Shown piece by piece: positions 1-7,775 of a DNA stretch of 14,661 nucleotides. Position 1 is the first letter of the stretch; every line of letters begins with the position of its first letter. Source of the stretch: Bacteroidales bacterium (GTDB taxonomy: Bacteria; Bacteroidota; Bacteroidia; Bacteroidales; UBA7960); NCBI GenBank assembly GCA_003555385.1, contig PWHO01000071.1:1-14661 (forward strand), written 5' to 3'. The translations under genes and the position numbers were made by a program. Under the pieces are notes generated by a model. That model was not told the DNA's origin and did not search any database. It saw nothing but the letters and a program-made list of their open reading frames with translations.

Positions 1-976
1 CAAAAGCAGCCACCTCCTTCAGGTTGTCATCCCCTTCAAGCAAATGACAGCGAACTTCGATGTTCCGGTGCACCTTTCTGAAATAATCTTTCATGTTTTG
101 CATTTTTACCTCATCCCAGGTTTTTTCCGCATCTTTTGAGAAGTGGATGCAGTGTACCTTTACCTTAAAGGCAGACAACAGGGATAACAGCCTGCGTATG
201 GCCACAAAATCCGAATCATCAAACTCGGTGGCATAAGCAATATTCTTCACTTCCCTGGAAGCTTCATAGGTAGATTTCTCAGGAATAGCCAGCACGGGAA
301 CTTTTGTCCGGTCCAGCACCCGGTATACCACACTTCCTATAATATCGCTCTGCTTTTCTCCCTTCCCCTTTGTACCCAACACAATAATACCGGGCTTATA
401 ATCCTTTGCCATCCGCGCAATCTCGTCCTCGGTAATACCTTCCCGCAGCGAATACCCGACTTTTACCTGATCCATTTTCCTGTCGGCTGCCTCTTTCCTG
501 ATGTCATTGACAAATTTCATCAGGCTTTTCCTGGCATTGCTTTCAATCTCCCTCAGGTTAATGTCCATATCCACCTGTATACTGTAGGCATCCGTAATGG
601 GGACAAGGTCTACGATCGGGGCATAATATACATGGAGAATTTTAATATCCGCTTTTAGTTTCTGCGCCAGGTTCAATGCATACCGGCAGGCATTGCGCGA
701 ATATTCGGAAAAATCAACCGGAACAAGTATTCTTCTGATCGCCCTGGGATTTTTTCGCTCGGCCTGTTCCTGTTCAAACTTCCAATCATTCATCAGCCGC
801 AGAGCTTTCTCCACATCTTCTTCCTTGATCCGGATCTTTACACCGTCAGATCCGGCTCCGCTGATGAGGTGAACATTGCTCAGGTAACACTCAATGCCAG
901 CAGCTTCGAGTCGTGCTTTCAAAATTTCTGCAGCGGTATAATGATCTGTTGCGAGGGTGACCAGTTTATCTTCCAT
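1..976 (-). CDS. Universal stress protein with N-terminal DUF2007 domain, partial (C-terminus beyond the left edge)
   Basis: The 325 codons present start at the ATG complementary to 974-976 and stay open to the window edge. Residues about 5-65 resemble DUF2007, a small domain proposed to take part in signal transduction. Residues about 80-232 are a UspA domain: it opens with ILVPVDFS, whose Asp88 is the usual nucleotide-contacting Asp, and carries the ATP-binding motif G-2x-G-9x-G-S at 201-215, fully intact, followed by VPVLAIP. A second Usp-type domain begins near residue 243 and is cut off. Cytoplasmic; the family binds ATP and is linked to stress survival, but a specific role cannot be read from the sequence. 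It lies 109 bp downstream of a membrane protein gene on the same strand and has its own promoter-like boxes. The tandem Usp architecture is clear; the DUF2007 call is by pattern recognition. Confidence 0.9.
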   Translation of the reverse strand, partial: MEDKLVTLATDHYTAAEILKARLEAAGIECYLSNVHLISGAGSDGVKIRIKEEDVEKALRLMNDWKFEQEQAERKNPRAIRRILVPVDFSEYSRNACRYALNLAQKLKADIKILHVYYAPIVDLVPITDAYSIQVDMDINLREIESNARKSLMKFVNDIRKEAADRKMDQVKVGYSLREGITEDEIARMAKDYKPGIIVLGTKGKGEKQSDIIGSVVYRVLDRTKVPVLAIPEKSTYEASREVKNIAYATEFDDSDFVAIRRLLSLLSAFKVKVHCIHFSKDAEKTWDEVKMQNMKDYFRKVHRNIEVRCHLLEGDDNLKEVAAF

Positions 977-1018
977 AGTCTTTGTTTTACTCCTGTTAGA
1001 CTCTTTCTGTGTATACGG

Positions 1019-1050
1019 TAAATATACGAAAACAGGCGCAGTTCTGCAAA
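1019..1050 (-). promoter_or_regulatory. Bacteroidota-type promoter of the universal stress protein gene
   Basis: Read on the minus strand, TTTG (1047-1050) is followed after exactly 20 nt by TATATTTA (1019-1026), one mismatch from the TAnnTTTG -7 box of Bacteroidota. The TTTG to -7 spacing fits the known 19-21 nt. The 5' leader would be about 35-40 nt. The position, in the gap between the two minus-strand genes, argues that the stress protein is transcribed on its own. Confidence 0.6.
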
Positions 1051-1085
1051 CGGCCCGCATCATATCTGAAGCAACCGCATCACAA

Positions 1086-1793
1086 TCACCCTGCAACAGC
1101 TTTACGTCCCAAAACAGCCGCTACCGCCAGCAAGACCCCAAGCATGATTCCCAAAAGGGCCGCAAACAATACCCGGTGTTCAGGAGGGAGTAAAAAAGTT
1201 ATGGTATGGGCAGGTATCCAGAAAAAAGGAATGGTTTTCTTAAACACAAAATCCCACTGAACCCGCCAATTGATTCCCTGCATGATCTCCCCCATGGGCA
1301 GTTTTCGCAAAAGTGCTTTTAAAGATCCTCCATTTCGCTCAATATGGGTATCAGTAATTTTATGGAAAGTCATCATAACCGGGGCATAAAAAAGGTTCAT
1401 GAACACACTCACTGAAAATGCCACCAGTAATTTTTCCGGAGAAAACCCGTCAGATATCAGCATCCCTGGAGCATCAGGCATACCAAGAAACGCTAAAAAC
1501 ACAGGAGCTCCCGTCGAAAATATCAAAAAAGCTGCCTGAATGGTCAGTCCGATCAGGCCCCATACGACAGCCCTGGGCAGCAAACCAAAGCCCTGCCGAT
1601 TGTAGTGACCAGTTTTGATCCGCAACCCGATGACTTCTCCGATTGGAGCGAGGATCGCAAATTTCAGAAAAGCCATCAACATGGGAAACTGAATGTTTGC
1701 CTGCATATAAAAAGCGGTAACCCGTTCAATAAAAATGAAAGGGGAGAAAAGTACCAGCACTCCCAGCAAAAAGTATAGGTCCTTAATTTTCAT
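1086..1793 (-). CDS. Uncharacterised multi-pass membrane protein, distantly Mpv17/PMP22-like
   Basis: A 235-residue integral membrane protein with about five or six hydrophobic segments, at roughly 5-24, 37-58, 72-105, 122-142, 183-203 and 207-229. The second segment holds the striking stretch LAPIGEVIGLRIKTGHYN (48-65), which looks like a family signature. The C-terminal half contains FYAPVMMTFHK (135-145) and NWRVQWDFVFKKTIPFFWIP (175-194) followed by a Pro-Pro-Glu-His-Arg turn. That order resembles the Mpv17/PMP22 C-terminal region (W-x-x-Q-x-x-N-F-x-x-V-P). This similarity is my inference and is weak; the safe call is an uncharacterised inner-membrane protein. The start follows an AT-rich leader without a Shine-Dalgarno sequence. 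It is divergent from the TonB receptor operon and upstream of the stress protein on the same strand. Confidence 0.8.
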   Translation of the reverse strand: MKIKDLYFLLGVLVLFSPFIFIERVTAFYMQANIQFPMLMAFLKFAILAPIGEVIGLRIKTGHYNRQGFGLLPRAVVWGLIGLTIQAAFLIFSTGAPVFLAFLGMPDAPGMLISDGFSPEKLLVAFSVSVFMNLFYAPVMMTFHKITDTHIERNGGSLKALLRKLPMGEIMQGINWRVQWDFVFKKTIPFFWIPAHTITFLLPPEHRVLFAALLGIMLGVLLAVAAVLGRKAVAG

Positions 1794-2142
1794 GTTTGAT
1801 ACATTATTTTTTGTAAAAGATTCCGGGAAAATTGTTTAACAAGTGGCGCAATAGTATGGTTCCTGGGCGCAAAAATAACAACAAAGCCGGGAAAAGCACT
1901 CATGGAAGCATACAAAAAGGTTATCCATAATGCCATAGTTCCGAAAACCCGCCCGGCATCATGACTTCATCAAAAAATATAAACACTTCAGCGATGTCAA
2001 ACACATGCCGGGAGAAAAGGCCAAAATTTTATTAATCCTCCAGCAGTATTTGTTGTAAATTTACCCCCACGGGTGCAATAACTCAGGTACAGTGTATCTG
2101 CAATTTTCATTTGTTTAACCCGGGATTAATTCGAATGCAACC
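1794..2142. other. Intergenic region between divergent genes, with promoter-like boxes
   Basis: This 349-bp stretch holds no convincing gene. On the minus strand TATTTTTG (1870-1877) is an exact TAnnTTTG box facing the membrane protein gene, but I see no TTTG at the right distance. On the plus strand TAAATTTA (2056-2063) is a near-match facing the TonB receptor. Two overlapping open frames (about 1806-1964, then 1939-2058 one frame over) read as protein-like but have no recognised family; they are treated under the findings. No strong hairpin or long repeat was seen. Confidence 0.6.
2056..2063 (+). promoter_or_regulatory. Possible -7 box for the TonB receptor operon
   Basis: TAAATTTA differs by one base from TAnnTTTG and is followed by a C-run, like the other boxes in this window. 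It lies about 80 bp ahead of the receptor start. No TTTG stands at the usual 19-21 nt upstream, so this is a weak call made mainly from position. Confidence 0.3.
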
Positions 2143-4854
2143 ATGAATAAACTGTTACTTCTCACTTTTTTGTGGGCAAGCCACATTTCTTTTTTTTCAC
2201 ATCCCGCAACAGTAGAAAATCTACCCGCTCCCGTTGACATCCCTAAAGAAAAAATACCTGCAAAAGAAGCGATCAGCCACTTGCAGGAAAAACACGAAAC
2301 ATTCATTTTTTATCTCCCGCAATGGATTGAGGGAGAATATGTGAATGTCACGATCCTTGAGCTCTCCCTTGACAGGGCGTTGTCAGCCATCGGCCAGGCC
2401 GTTGACCTCAGTCATGTATTTCTGGGAGACCATATTGTATTTCTTCCGTCGGGAAGGGTTGCTGAACAAAGGCTCGCCAGAGAGGATGATGACCAGCTGA
2501 TCATTGGGGCACCCGAAGAATACGGCCGTCATAACAGGGCCACGCTCTCCGGAAAAATCGTTTGCGGCAGCACGGGAGAAGGGCTTATCGGGGCCGTTGT
2601 TTATGACCCGGTTTCTGAAGCGGGCGCATCTACCGATCTGGAAGGCAGATTTGAAATAGAGCTTCCGACAGGAACCCATAGACTGCGCATCTCCTACGTC
2701 GGTTATGAATCCAGCCACCAGGAGATCAGGCTCTACAGTGATGGAGAAGCGCGGCTTCAGCTATTTGAGAGCAGTGTACAGCTTGATGAGGTGACAGTCA
2801 CTGCCCGCAGTGCCAGGGAAAATATTGAGCGGACCCAAATGAGTGTGATCACCATGGACAGTCAAACCATAGAAGGATTGCAGGGCACTTTCGGGGAAAG
2901 AGACATTGTGCGCAGCATTACACTACTGCCCGGTGTACAGTCAGTCGGGGAATTCGGCACGGGCTTCAACGTCCGGGGAGGCGATGCAGACCAGAATCTC
3001 ATCCTGATTGAGAATGTTCCGCTTTTCAACTCATCTCACTTACTTGGATTGATCTCCGTTGTCAATGCAGATCTGATATCGGATGTTACCCTGATCAAGG
3101 CAGGCATTCCTCCACGTTACGGCGAAAGGGCATCATCGGTAATGGACATCCGGCTCAACAACAGCCTTGATACCGAAGGAACCAACATACATGGCGGGAT
3201 CGGTCTGCTCAACAGCCGGTTACTGCTTGAAACCCCCATCATTGAAGACAGGGCAAGTATTTATATCGGTGGCAGGACATCTTACTCTGACTTTTTGCTT
3301 GATTATACCAACGACGAGGACCTGATGAACAGTACCGCCCGATTCCATGATGTTACAGGAACACTGAACATCGCCCTGAACCAGAATAACCGCCTGACAC
3401 TTTTCGGGTACCAGAGTTTCGACCGTTTCGGTTTCGGAAAGGAAACCACCCACGAATACAATAACCTGCTGGCCTCCGCGAGGCTGAACACTTCTTTCAG
3501 CAGCAGTCTTTCTTCCTCACTCATTGTTGGTTTCAGTGATTACCGGTACAGGATCTTTGAGGAAAGCGAGATCCGGTCACACCTTGATTACAGGATGAAC
3601 TCAGGCATCAATTACCAGACAGCCAAATATGTGATGTCATTCATCCCCGGAAACAATCACAGCATTGAAGGAGGCATCCAGGCAGTGCGTTACGAGATTG
3701 AACCAGGCGAACTATTGCCTTATGGGGATGATTCCGATGTAAGCCCGAACCTGATGGAAAAAGAGAAAGGAATGGAAGTTTCGGGGTTTTTAGGTGACGA
3801 GTTCAGGATTTCAGACCAGATCAGCCTGGAACTGGGCGCACGCTACACCCATTATTTCCGTCAGGGCCCCGGTACCGTTTACGAATACCGGGATGATGCC
3901 CCCAGGCGGTTGGAAAACATTACCGACACATTGCATTATGGAAGCGGTGATGTGATCGCAGATTACGGAGGATTCGAGCCCCGCATCGGCTTCAGGTACA
4001 GCAATAAAGACTACAGTTCCTGGAAACTCAGCTACAACCGTAATTACCAGTACATCAACCTTATTTCCAACACCTCCGTAATGGCCCCTGCTGACATCTG
4101 GAAACTCAGCGACAGCCACATCAGCCCATTGAAAAGCGACCAGTTTGCGCTGGGTTATTTTCATAATTTTATGGACAACCCCCTGGAAACCTCACTGGAA
4201 GTTTATTACAAAAATCTGGATGACGTCATTGAATACCGGAGCGGTGCCGAAGTGGTCATGAATGAATTCCTCGAGACTGATGTATTACCGGCCAAAGGCT
4301 ACAGCTACGGGGCCGAGCTGTACATTCGCAAACACACCGGTGCCCTTACGGGATGGACGAGTTATACCTATTCTTCCTCCCGGCGAAGAACCATGCAGGG
4401 CAACCCGGAAGATCAGATCAACAGGAACGCCTACTTCCCTTCCGACTACGACCGGCCGCACAACCTGGTGGTCAATGCCGCCTATGAATTAACCAGAAGG
4501 ATCAGGCTTTCAGCCACCTTCTCCTACAGCACAGGCCGCCCCATTACCCTTCCCGAACATATATTCTGGCACGGCAGTGATGTAATGGTTCATTTTTCAG
4601 ACAGGAACAAATACCGCCTTCCTGATTTTCACCGCCTGGATGTATCCCTCCATATTGGCAAAAACCTTGGGATAGAAGGACGGGGAGGAAGCTGGACCAT
4701 ATCGGTAATGAATCTTTACGGAAGGCAAAACCCTTATTCTGTCTTTTACAAAAGAACACACGGCAGGCTCGATCCCATCGATTCGTTCAACCTGTATCAG
4801 TTATACATACTGGGCAGACCACTGCCCACCGTCACATATAACTTTTCATTTTGA
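2143..4854 (+). CDS. TonB-dependent outer-membrane receptor with STN and carboxypeptidase-regulatory-like domains
   Basis: A 903-residue outer-membrane receptor, expected to import, or otherwise handle, a ligand with energy from TonB-ExbBD. Domains in order: signal peptide (about 1-22); STN secretin/TonB short N-terminal domain (about 35-102); carboxypeptidase-regulatory-like beta-sandwich (about 134-207, with GAVVYDP, GASTDLEGRFEIELPTG and ISYVGYE); the LDEVTVTA linker (214-221) typical of Bacteroidota receptors; plug (about 222-338, with LLPGVQSVGE, FNVRGGDADQNLILIENVP and PRYGERASSVMDI); and a beta-barrel to the end. The last residue is Phe (NFSF), as expected for BAM-assembled barrels. 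It is the first gene of a four-gene cluster, followed 30 bp later by a DUF4249 lipoprotein. An STN domain usually signals to a FecR anti-sigma factor, but no fecR or sigma gene is present in this window. The ligand is unknown. Confidence 0.93.
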   Translation: MNKLLLLTFLWASHISFFSHPATVENLPAPVDIPKEKIPAKEAISHLQEKHETFIFYLPQWIEGEYVNVTILELSLDRALSAIGQAVDLSHVFLGDHIVFLPSGRVAEQRLAREDDDQLIIGAPEEYGRHNRATLSGKIVCGSTGEGLIGAVVYDPVSEAGASTDLEGRFEIELPTGTHRLRISYVGYESSHQEIRLYSDGEARLQLFESSVQLDEVTVTARSARENIERTQMSVITMDSQTIEGLQGTFGERDIVRSITLLPGVQSVGEFGTGFNVRGGDADQNLILIENVPLFNSSHLLGLISVVNADLISDVTLIKAGIPPRYGERASSVMDIRLNNSLDTEGTNIHGGIGLLNSRLLLETPIIEDRASIYIGGRTSYSDFLLDYTNDEDLMNSTARFHDVTGTLNIALNQNNRLTLFGYQSFDRFGFGKETTHEYNNLLASARLNTSFSSSLSSSLIVGFSDYRYRIFEESEIRSHLDYRMNSGINYQTAKYVMSFIPGNNHSIEGGIQAVRYEIEPGELLPYGDDSDVSPNLMEKEKGMEVSGFLGDEFRISDQISLELGARYTHYFRQGPGTVYEYRDDAPRRLENITDTLHYGSGDVIADYGGFEPRIGFRYSNKDYSSWKLSYNRNYQYINLISNTSVMAPADIWKLSDSHISPLKSDQFALGYFHNFMDNPLETSLEVYYKNLDDVIEYRSGAEVVMNEFLETDVLPAKGYSYGAELYIRKHTGALTGWTSYTYSSSRRRTMQGNPEDQINRNAYFPSDYDRPHNLVVNAAYELTRRIRLSATFSYSTGRPITLPEHIFWHGSDVMVHFSDRNKYRLPDFHRLDVSLHIGKNLGIEGRGGSWTISVMNLYGRQNPYSVFYKRTHGRLDPIDSFNLYQLYILGRPLPTVTYNFSF

Positions 4855-4884
4855 TCAGCAAAATTATTGTAAATCCCATATTTC

Positions 4885-5970
4885 ATGCGCATGCATTACC
4901 ACATACAACCCTTCAGATTTGCTGTCCTGCTTATCTTGTCCGGGCTGGCAGGATGCCAGGAAATCTATGAGCCCGAACTGGAAGTTACCAGGGAGCACCT
5001 CGTGGTGGAAGGCGTGATCACAGACCAGTCCGGGCCCCACGCTGTATATCTCAGCTATACGGGTAAGTATGGCGAGGCCCGGCACCGCAGGCCTGCAAAC
5101 AGAGCAACCGTGGTAATCTCTGACTCCGATGGCCGGGAAACACCACTGCATGAACACTGGAACGGTCAGTACCTGACCCCGCAAGGATTCAGTGCTGAGG
5201 TGGGGAAAAGTTATACGCTCCATATCATGTTATCAAACGGGGAAGAATACCGCTCATCTCCCCAGAAAGTCAAGCCACCGGTAAGACTAAGCAACGTGGA
5301 AGCAGAAGTCGGCAGCGACTTTCAGTATTTTGAATCGGGTGTATCAGACCGGTTATATCAACGGGAATTTATTGGAAAACACGTCTACGTTGAAACGGAG
5401 ACAGAAAAAGGCAAACCTTCTCTCTTTCGTTTTAATACCAGGCTGCTCCTCCAGTATACAGCATCCGTTGACCTTGGTCCGATCAATCCTCCGGCTATAG
5501 AATATTGCTGGGAATACAGGGATGTTACCAACCTGGTAGGGCGTGATATTTCCAGGCCGGAATCCAACCGCATCCGCACCGCCTTCATTCCCCGTCAGCC
5601 GGAATATATGCAATATTACAATTTCCCGTCAAGGAGGTATGCGACCCCCAGGGTTGTTGTCATGGAATTGTTCGCCCTGAACCCTGAAAGCCATCTTTTT
5701 TACCGGGAAAAATACAACCAGCTGAGTGATGAGGGACATATTTTTGACCCCATTGCTGCCCAGCTACCCAGCAATATTGAGTGTGTAAGCGATCCGGACA
5801 ACCAGGCATTCGGACTGTTTGAAGCCTCTTCGGTATCCAAAAGAGGGTTCCGCGTCATCATGAATTACCGGGAAGGATCTGCCGATATACTTCCCTGGAT
5901 GGAGGTGGAGAATATCTCTGACCAGGGATGCCTGCTTGAAGAAAAACCACCATTTTGGATTGGAAAATAG
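4885..5970 (+). CDS. DUF4249 family outer-membrane lipoprotein, receptor partner
   Basis: A 361-residue lipoprotein. The signal peptide ends in the lipobox LAGC, so Cys24 would be lipidated. The following QEIYEPELE is acidic, which fits a surface-exposed lipoprotein of this phylum. The N-terminal part (about 38-130) is a beta-sandwich beginning LVVEGVITDQSGPHAVYLS, the typical opening of DUF4249. The rest has the family's scattered cysteines (Cys208 in EYCWEY, Cys300 in NIEC, Cys349 near the end) and the segment AFGLFEASSV (308-317). Members of this family are commonly encoded next to TonB-dependent receptors, as here, 30 bp after the receptor and 33 bp before the next gene. I infer a lid or substrate-capture role analogous to SusD, without any sequence relation to SusD. 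An in-frame ATG two codons downstream (4891) is an alternative start. Confidence 0.88.
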   Translation: MRMHYHIQPFRFAVLLILSGLAGCQEIYEPELEVTREHLVVEGVITDQSGPHAVYLSYTGKYGEARHRRPANRATVVISDSDGRETPLHEHWNGQYLTPQGFSAEVGKSYTLHIMLSNGEEYRSSPQKVKPPVRLSNVEAEVGSDFQYFESGVSDRLYQREFIGKHVYVETETEKGKPSLFRFNTRLLLQYTASVDLGPINPPAIEYCWEYRDVTNLVGRDISRPESNRIRTAFIPRQPEYMQYYNFPSRRYATPRVVVMELFALNPESHLFYREKYNQLSDEGHIFDPIAAQLPSNIECVSDPDNQAFGLFEASSVSKRGFRVIMNYREGSADILPWMEVENISDQGCLLEEKPPFWIGK

Positions 5971-6003
5971 TATTAAGCGTACCCTGATCAATTTTCTATA
6001 ATT

Positions 6004-7773
6004 ATGCAAACCCCGAAAGCTTTAGTTTTTTTAGTTGCCGTAACCTGTTTGTTTTTAAACTTGCCATACAGGGTAAGCGGGCAAATTGTCCCGAAAGACC
6101 ATACAGTTCCTGAAGGATTGTTTATACATACCGACAGGGATCTGTTTGTTGCGGGAGAACAACTGCTGTTCAGCCTCTCTCTTTTCAAAGGCAACGGAGG
6201 GGTCAGAAGAAGTGAAGGAGAAATGAGCCGGTATGCGTACCTGGTCCTGCGAAGCAACAATGAAATGGTGGACTATCAGCGGGTTCTGCTCGACAACGGA
6301 TCAGCACACGGAGGTTTTTACCTTGAAGATACGCTGTCTACAGGCTATTATGAACTTCTTGGTTTCACAAACTGGATGCGTAACCAGGATGCAGGTACTT
6401 TCTTCCGTAAGCATATTTTTATAGCGAATCGTTTTGACGAGGAATTAAACATTCCTGAAAACGATGCGACAGCCACCCCAAACTCCTCCCGGGAGATGAA
6501 TCATAAACATAAGACAACACCCCCGGGTACTCCTTTCCGGCTGAATCTCAGTGACACCCTGTTCGGTCAACGAAGAAAAGGATACGTAACTATTGAGGCG
6601 GAACTGCCGGCCGACCATCAGGGACAGCTCGCCGTATCCATCACCCCTGAGGATTCACACCTGGGACACAACCAAACCTTTGCCGGGTATCTATCGGGCA
6701 TAGAAGAATATTTTGATGAACATGACCCGGCAAACCAGCCCTTTCCCTTTTTTATGGAAACCAAAGGAATGGTCGTCAGCGGGCAAGTGACCGATGAAAG
6801 CGGACAACCTGCTGAGGGGAGCAGGATTACACTGAGCAAACAAGATACCCTTGTAAACCTCAAATATGCAGATGCCTGTTCGGGCGGATTATTCCATTTT
6901 TTACTGGACCCTTATTATGACGACAGTCGCTTGTTTTTCTCCCTTGTTCCGAAAGAAGAGAGATCAGGCAAAACCATTCATCTTTTTGATAAAGCTGAGG
7001 TTGATTTTCCTTTTACATCCCCACCGGGCACCCTGTACCCGGAACAAAGAGACTTACTGATCTCAGGCCAGGATTTGGTCAGTATACAAAAAGCATACAG
7101 ACTCAGCGACCATGACATGCTGGAAAAACCGCGGGCAAACGTCTTTCCTCCCCTGCTTTATGCAAAAGCCAATGACGCATTTTACCCGGATAAATATGTT
7201 GCCCTGGATGATGTCTATGAAATTGCCTTCGAGCTCATCCCATCATGGCGGATAAGGGGAAGAGGCGATGAGGCAACCCATATTATGACAGATGCCACCC
7301 TGAGGCAGCGCATGGGTGACACACCGGTATTTTTTGTTGACGGTGTAATTACCGACAATATACTACCCTACCTTGAGCTGGGCTCGGAAGACCTGCTGAA
7401 AATAGAAACCCATGATTTCCGCTGGCAACACGGAGATATGTATTTCCCGGGTATCATCAGTATTTTCACCAAAGATCCGGCCACTCATTTTGCCGCACTT
7501 GAGGATGATTACGTTGCCACAACAACGGATAATCCTGCGATTCAACTACGATTCAACCCACCCGTACATGAGAAAACAACAGAAAAAAAACCTGAAAAGC
7601 CCGACGCCAGGCAGGTGTTGTTATGGGAACCTGACATCCGGATCGGGGGCGGGCAGACAGTCAGCCTGCCTTTCTATACCAGTGATCTTAACGGGCGTTT
7701 CGTCGTTACCCTGCAAGGAATTTCAGAGCGGGGAGAACCTGTTTTTCAACAACAAATCATTGAAGTACAATAA
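6004..7773 (+). CDS. Exported macroglobulin-like (MG2) protein with a plug-like segment
   Basis: A 589-residue exported protein. The signal peptide covers about residues 1-26 (ending VSG before QIV). Residues about 36-145 form an MG2-type beta-sandwich opening with GLFIHTDRDLFVAGEQLLFS, the start seen in alpha-2-macroglobulin-like proteins of Bacteroidota. Residues about 254-315 resemble a carboxypeptidase-regulatory-like domain (MVVSGQVTDESGQPAEG). Residues about 401-492 look like a TonB-receptor plug: TPVFFVDGVITD, then DLLKIETHDFRW and GIISIFTK, but no barrel follows. The C-terminus (538-589) is another beta domain (LLWEPDIRIGGG, LPFYTSDLNGRFVVTLQGIS). No thioester motif is present. The protein is shorter than the 800-900 residues I recall for relatives. 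It sits 33 bp after the DUF4249 gene and 2 bp before the next gene. Its function is unknown; a periplasmic or surface accessory role to the receptor is inferred. Confidence 0.8.
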   Translation: MQTPKALVFLVAVTCLFLNLPYRVSGQIVPKDHTVPEGLFIHTDRDLFVAGEQLLFSLSLFKGNGGVRRSEGEMSRYAYLVLRSNNEMVDYQRVLLDNGSAHGGFYLEDTLSTGYYELLGFTNWMRNQDAGTFFRKHIFIANRFDEELNIPENDATATPNSSREMNHKHKTTPPGTPFRLNLSDTLFGQRRKGYVTIEAELPADHQGQLAVSITPEDSHLGHNQTFAGYLSGIEEYFDEHDPANQPFPFFMETKGMVVSGQVTDESGQPAEGSRITLSKQDTLVNLKYADACSGGLFHFLLDPYYDDSRLFFSLVPKEERSGKTIHLFDKAEVDFPFTSPPGTLYPEQRDLLISGQDLVSIQKAYRLSDHDMLEKPRANVFPPLLYAKANDAFYPDKYVALDDVYEIAFELIPSWRIRGRGDEATHIMTDATLRQRMGDTPVFFVDGVITDNILPYLELGSEDLLKIETHDFRWQHGDMYFPGIISIFTKDPATHFAALEDDYVATTTDNPAIQLRFNPPVHEKTTEKKPEKPDARQVLLWEPDIRIGGGQTVSLPFYTSDLNGRFVVTLQGISERGEPVFQQQIIEVQ

Positions 7774-7775
7774 AT

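Noticed and set aside
957..1193. Plus-strand 78-codon frame with a signal-peptide-like N-terminus.
   Set aside because: It overlaps the start and promoter of the stress protein gene and the end of the membrane protein gene on the other strand, and its later part is low-complexity, non-protein-like.
1870..1877. TATTTTTG on the minus strand as promoter of the 235-residue membrane protein.
   Set aside because: It matches the -7 consensus but has no TTTG at 19-21 nt, and such boxes arise by chance in AT-rich DNA; only mentioned in the intergenic entry.
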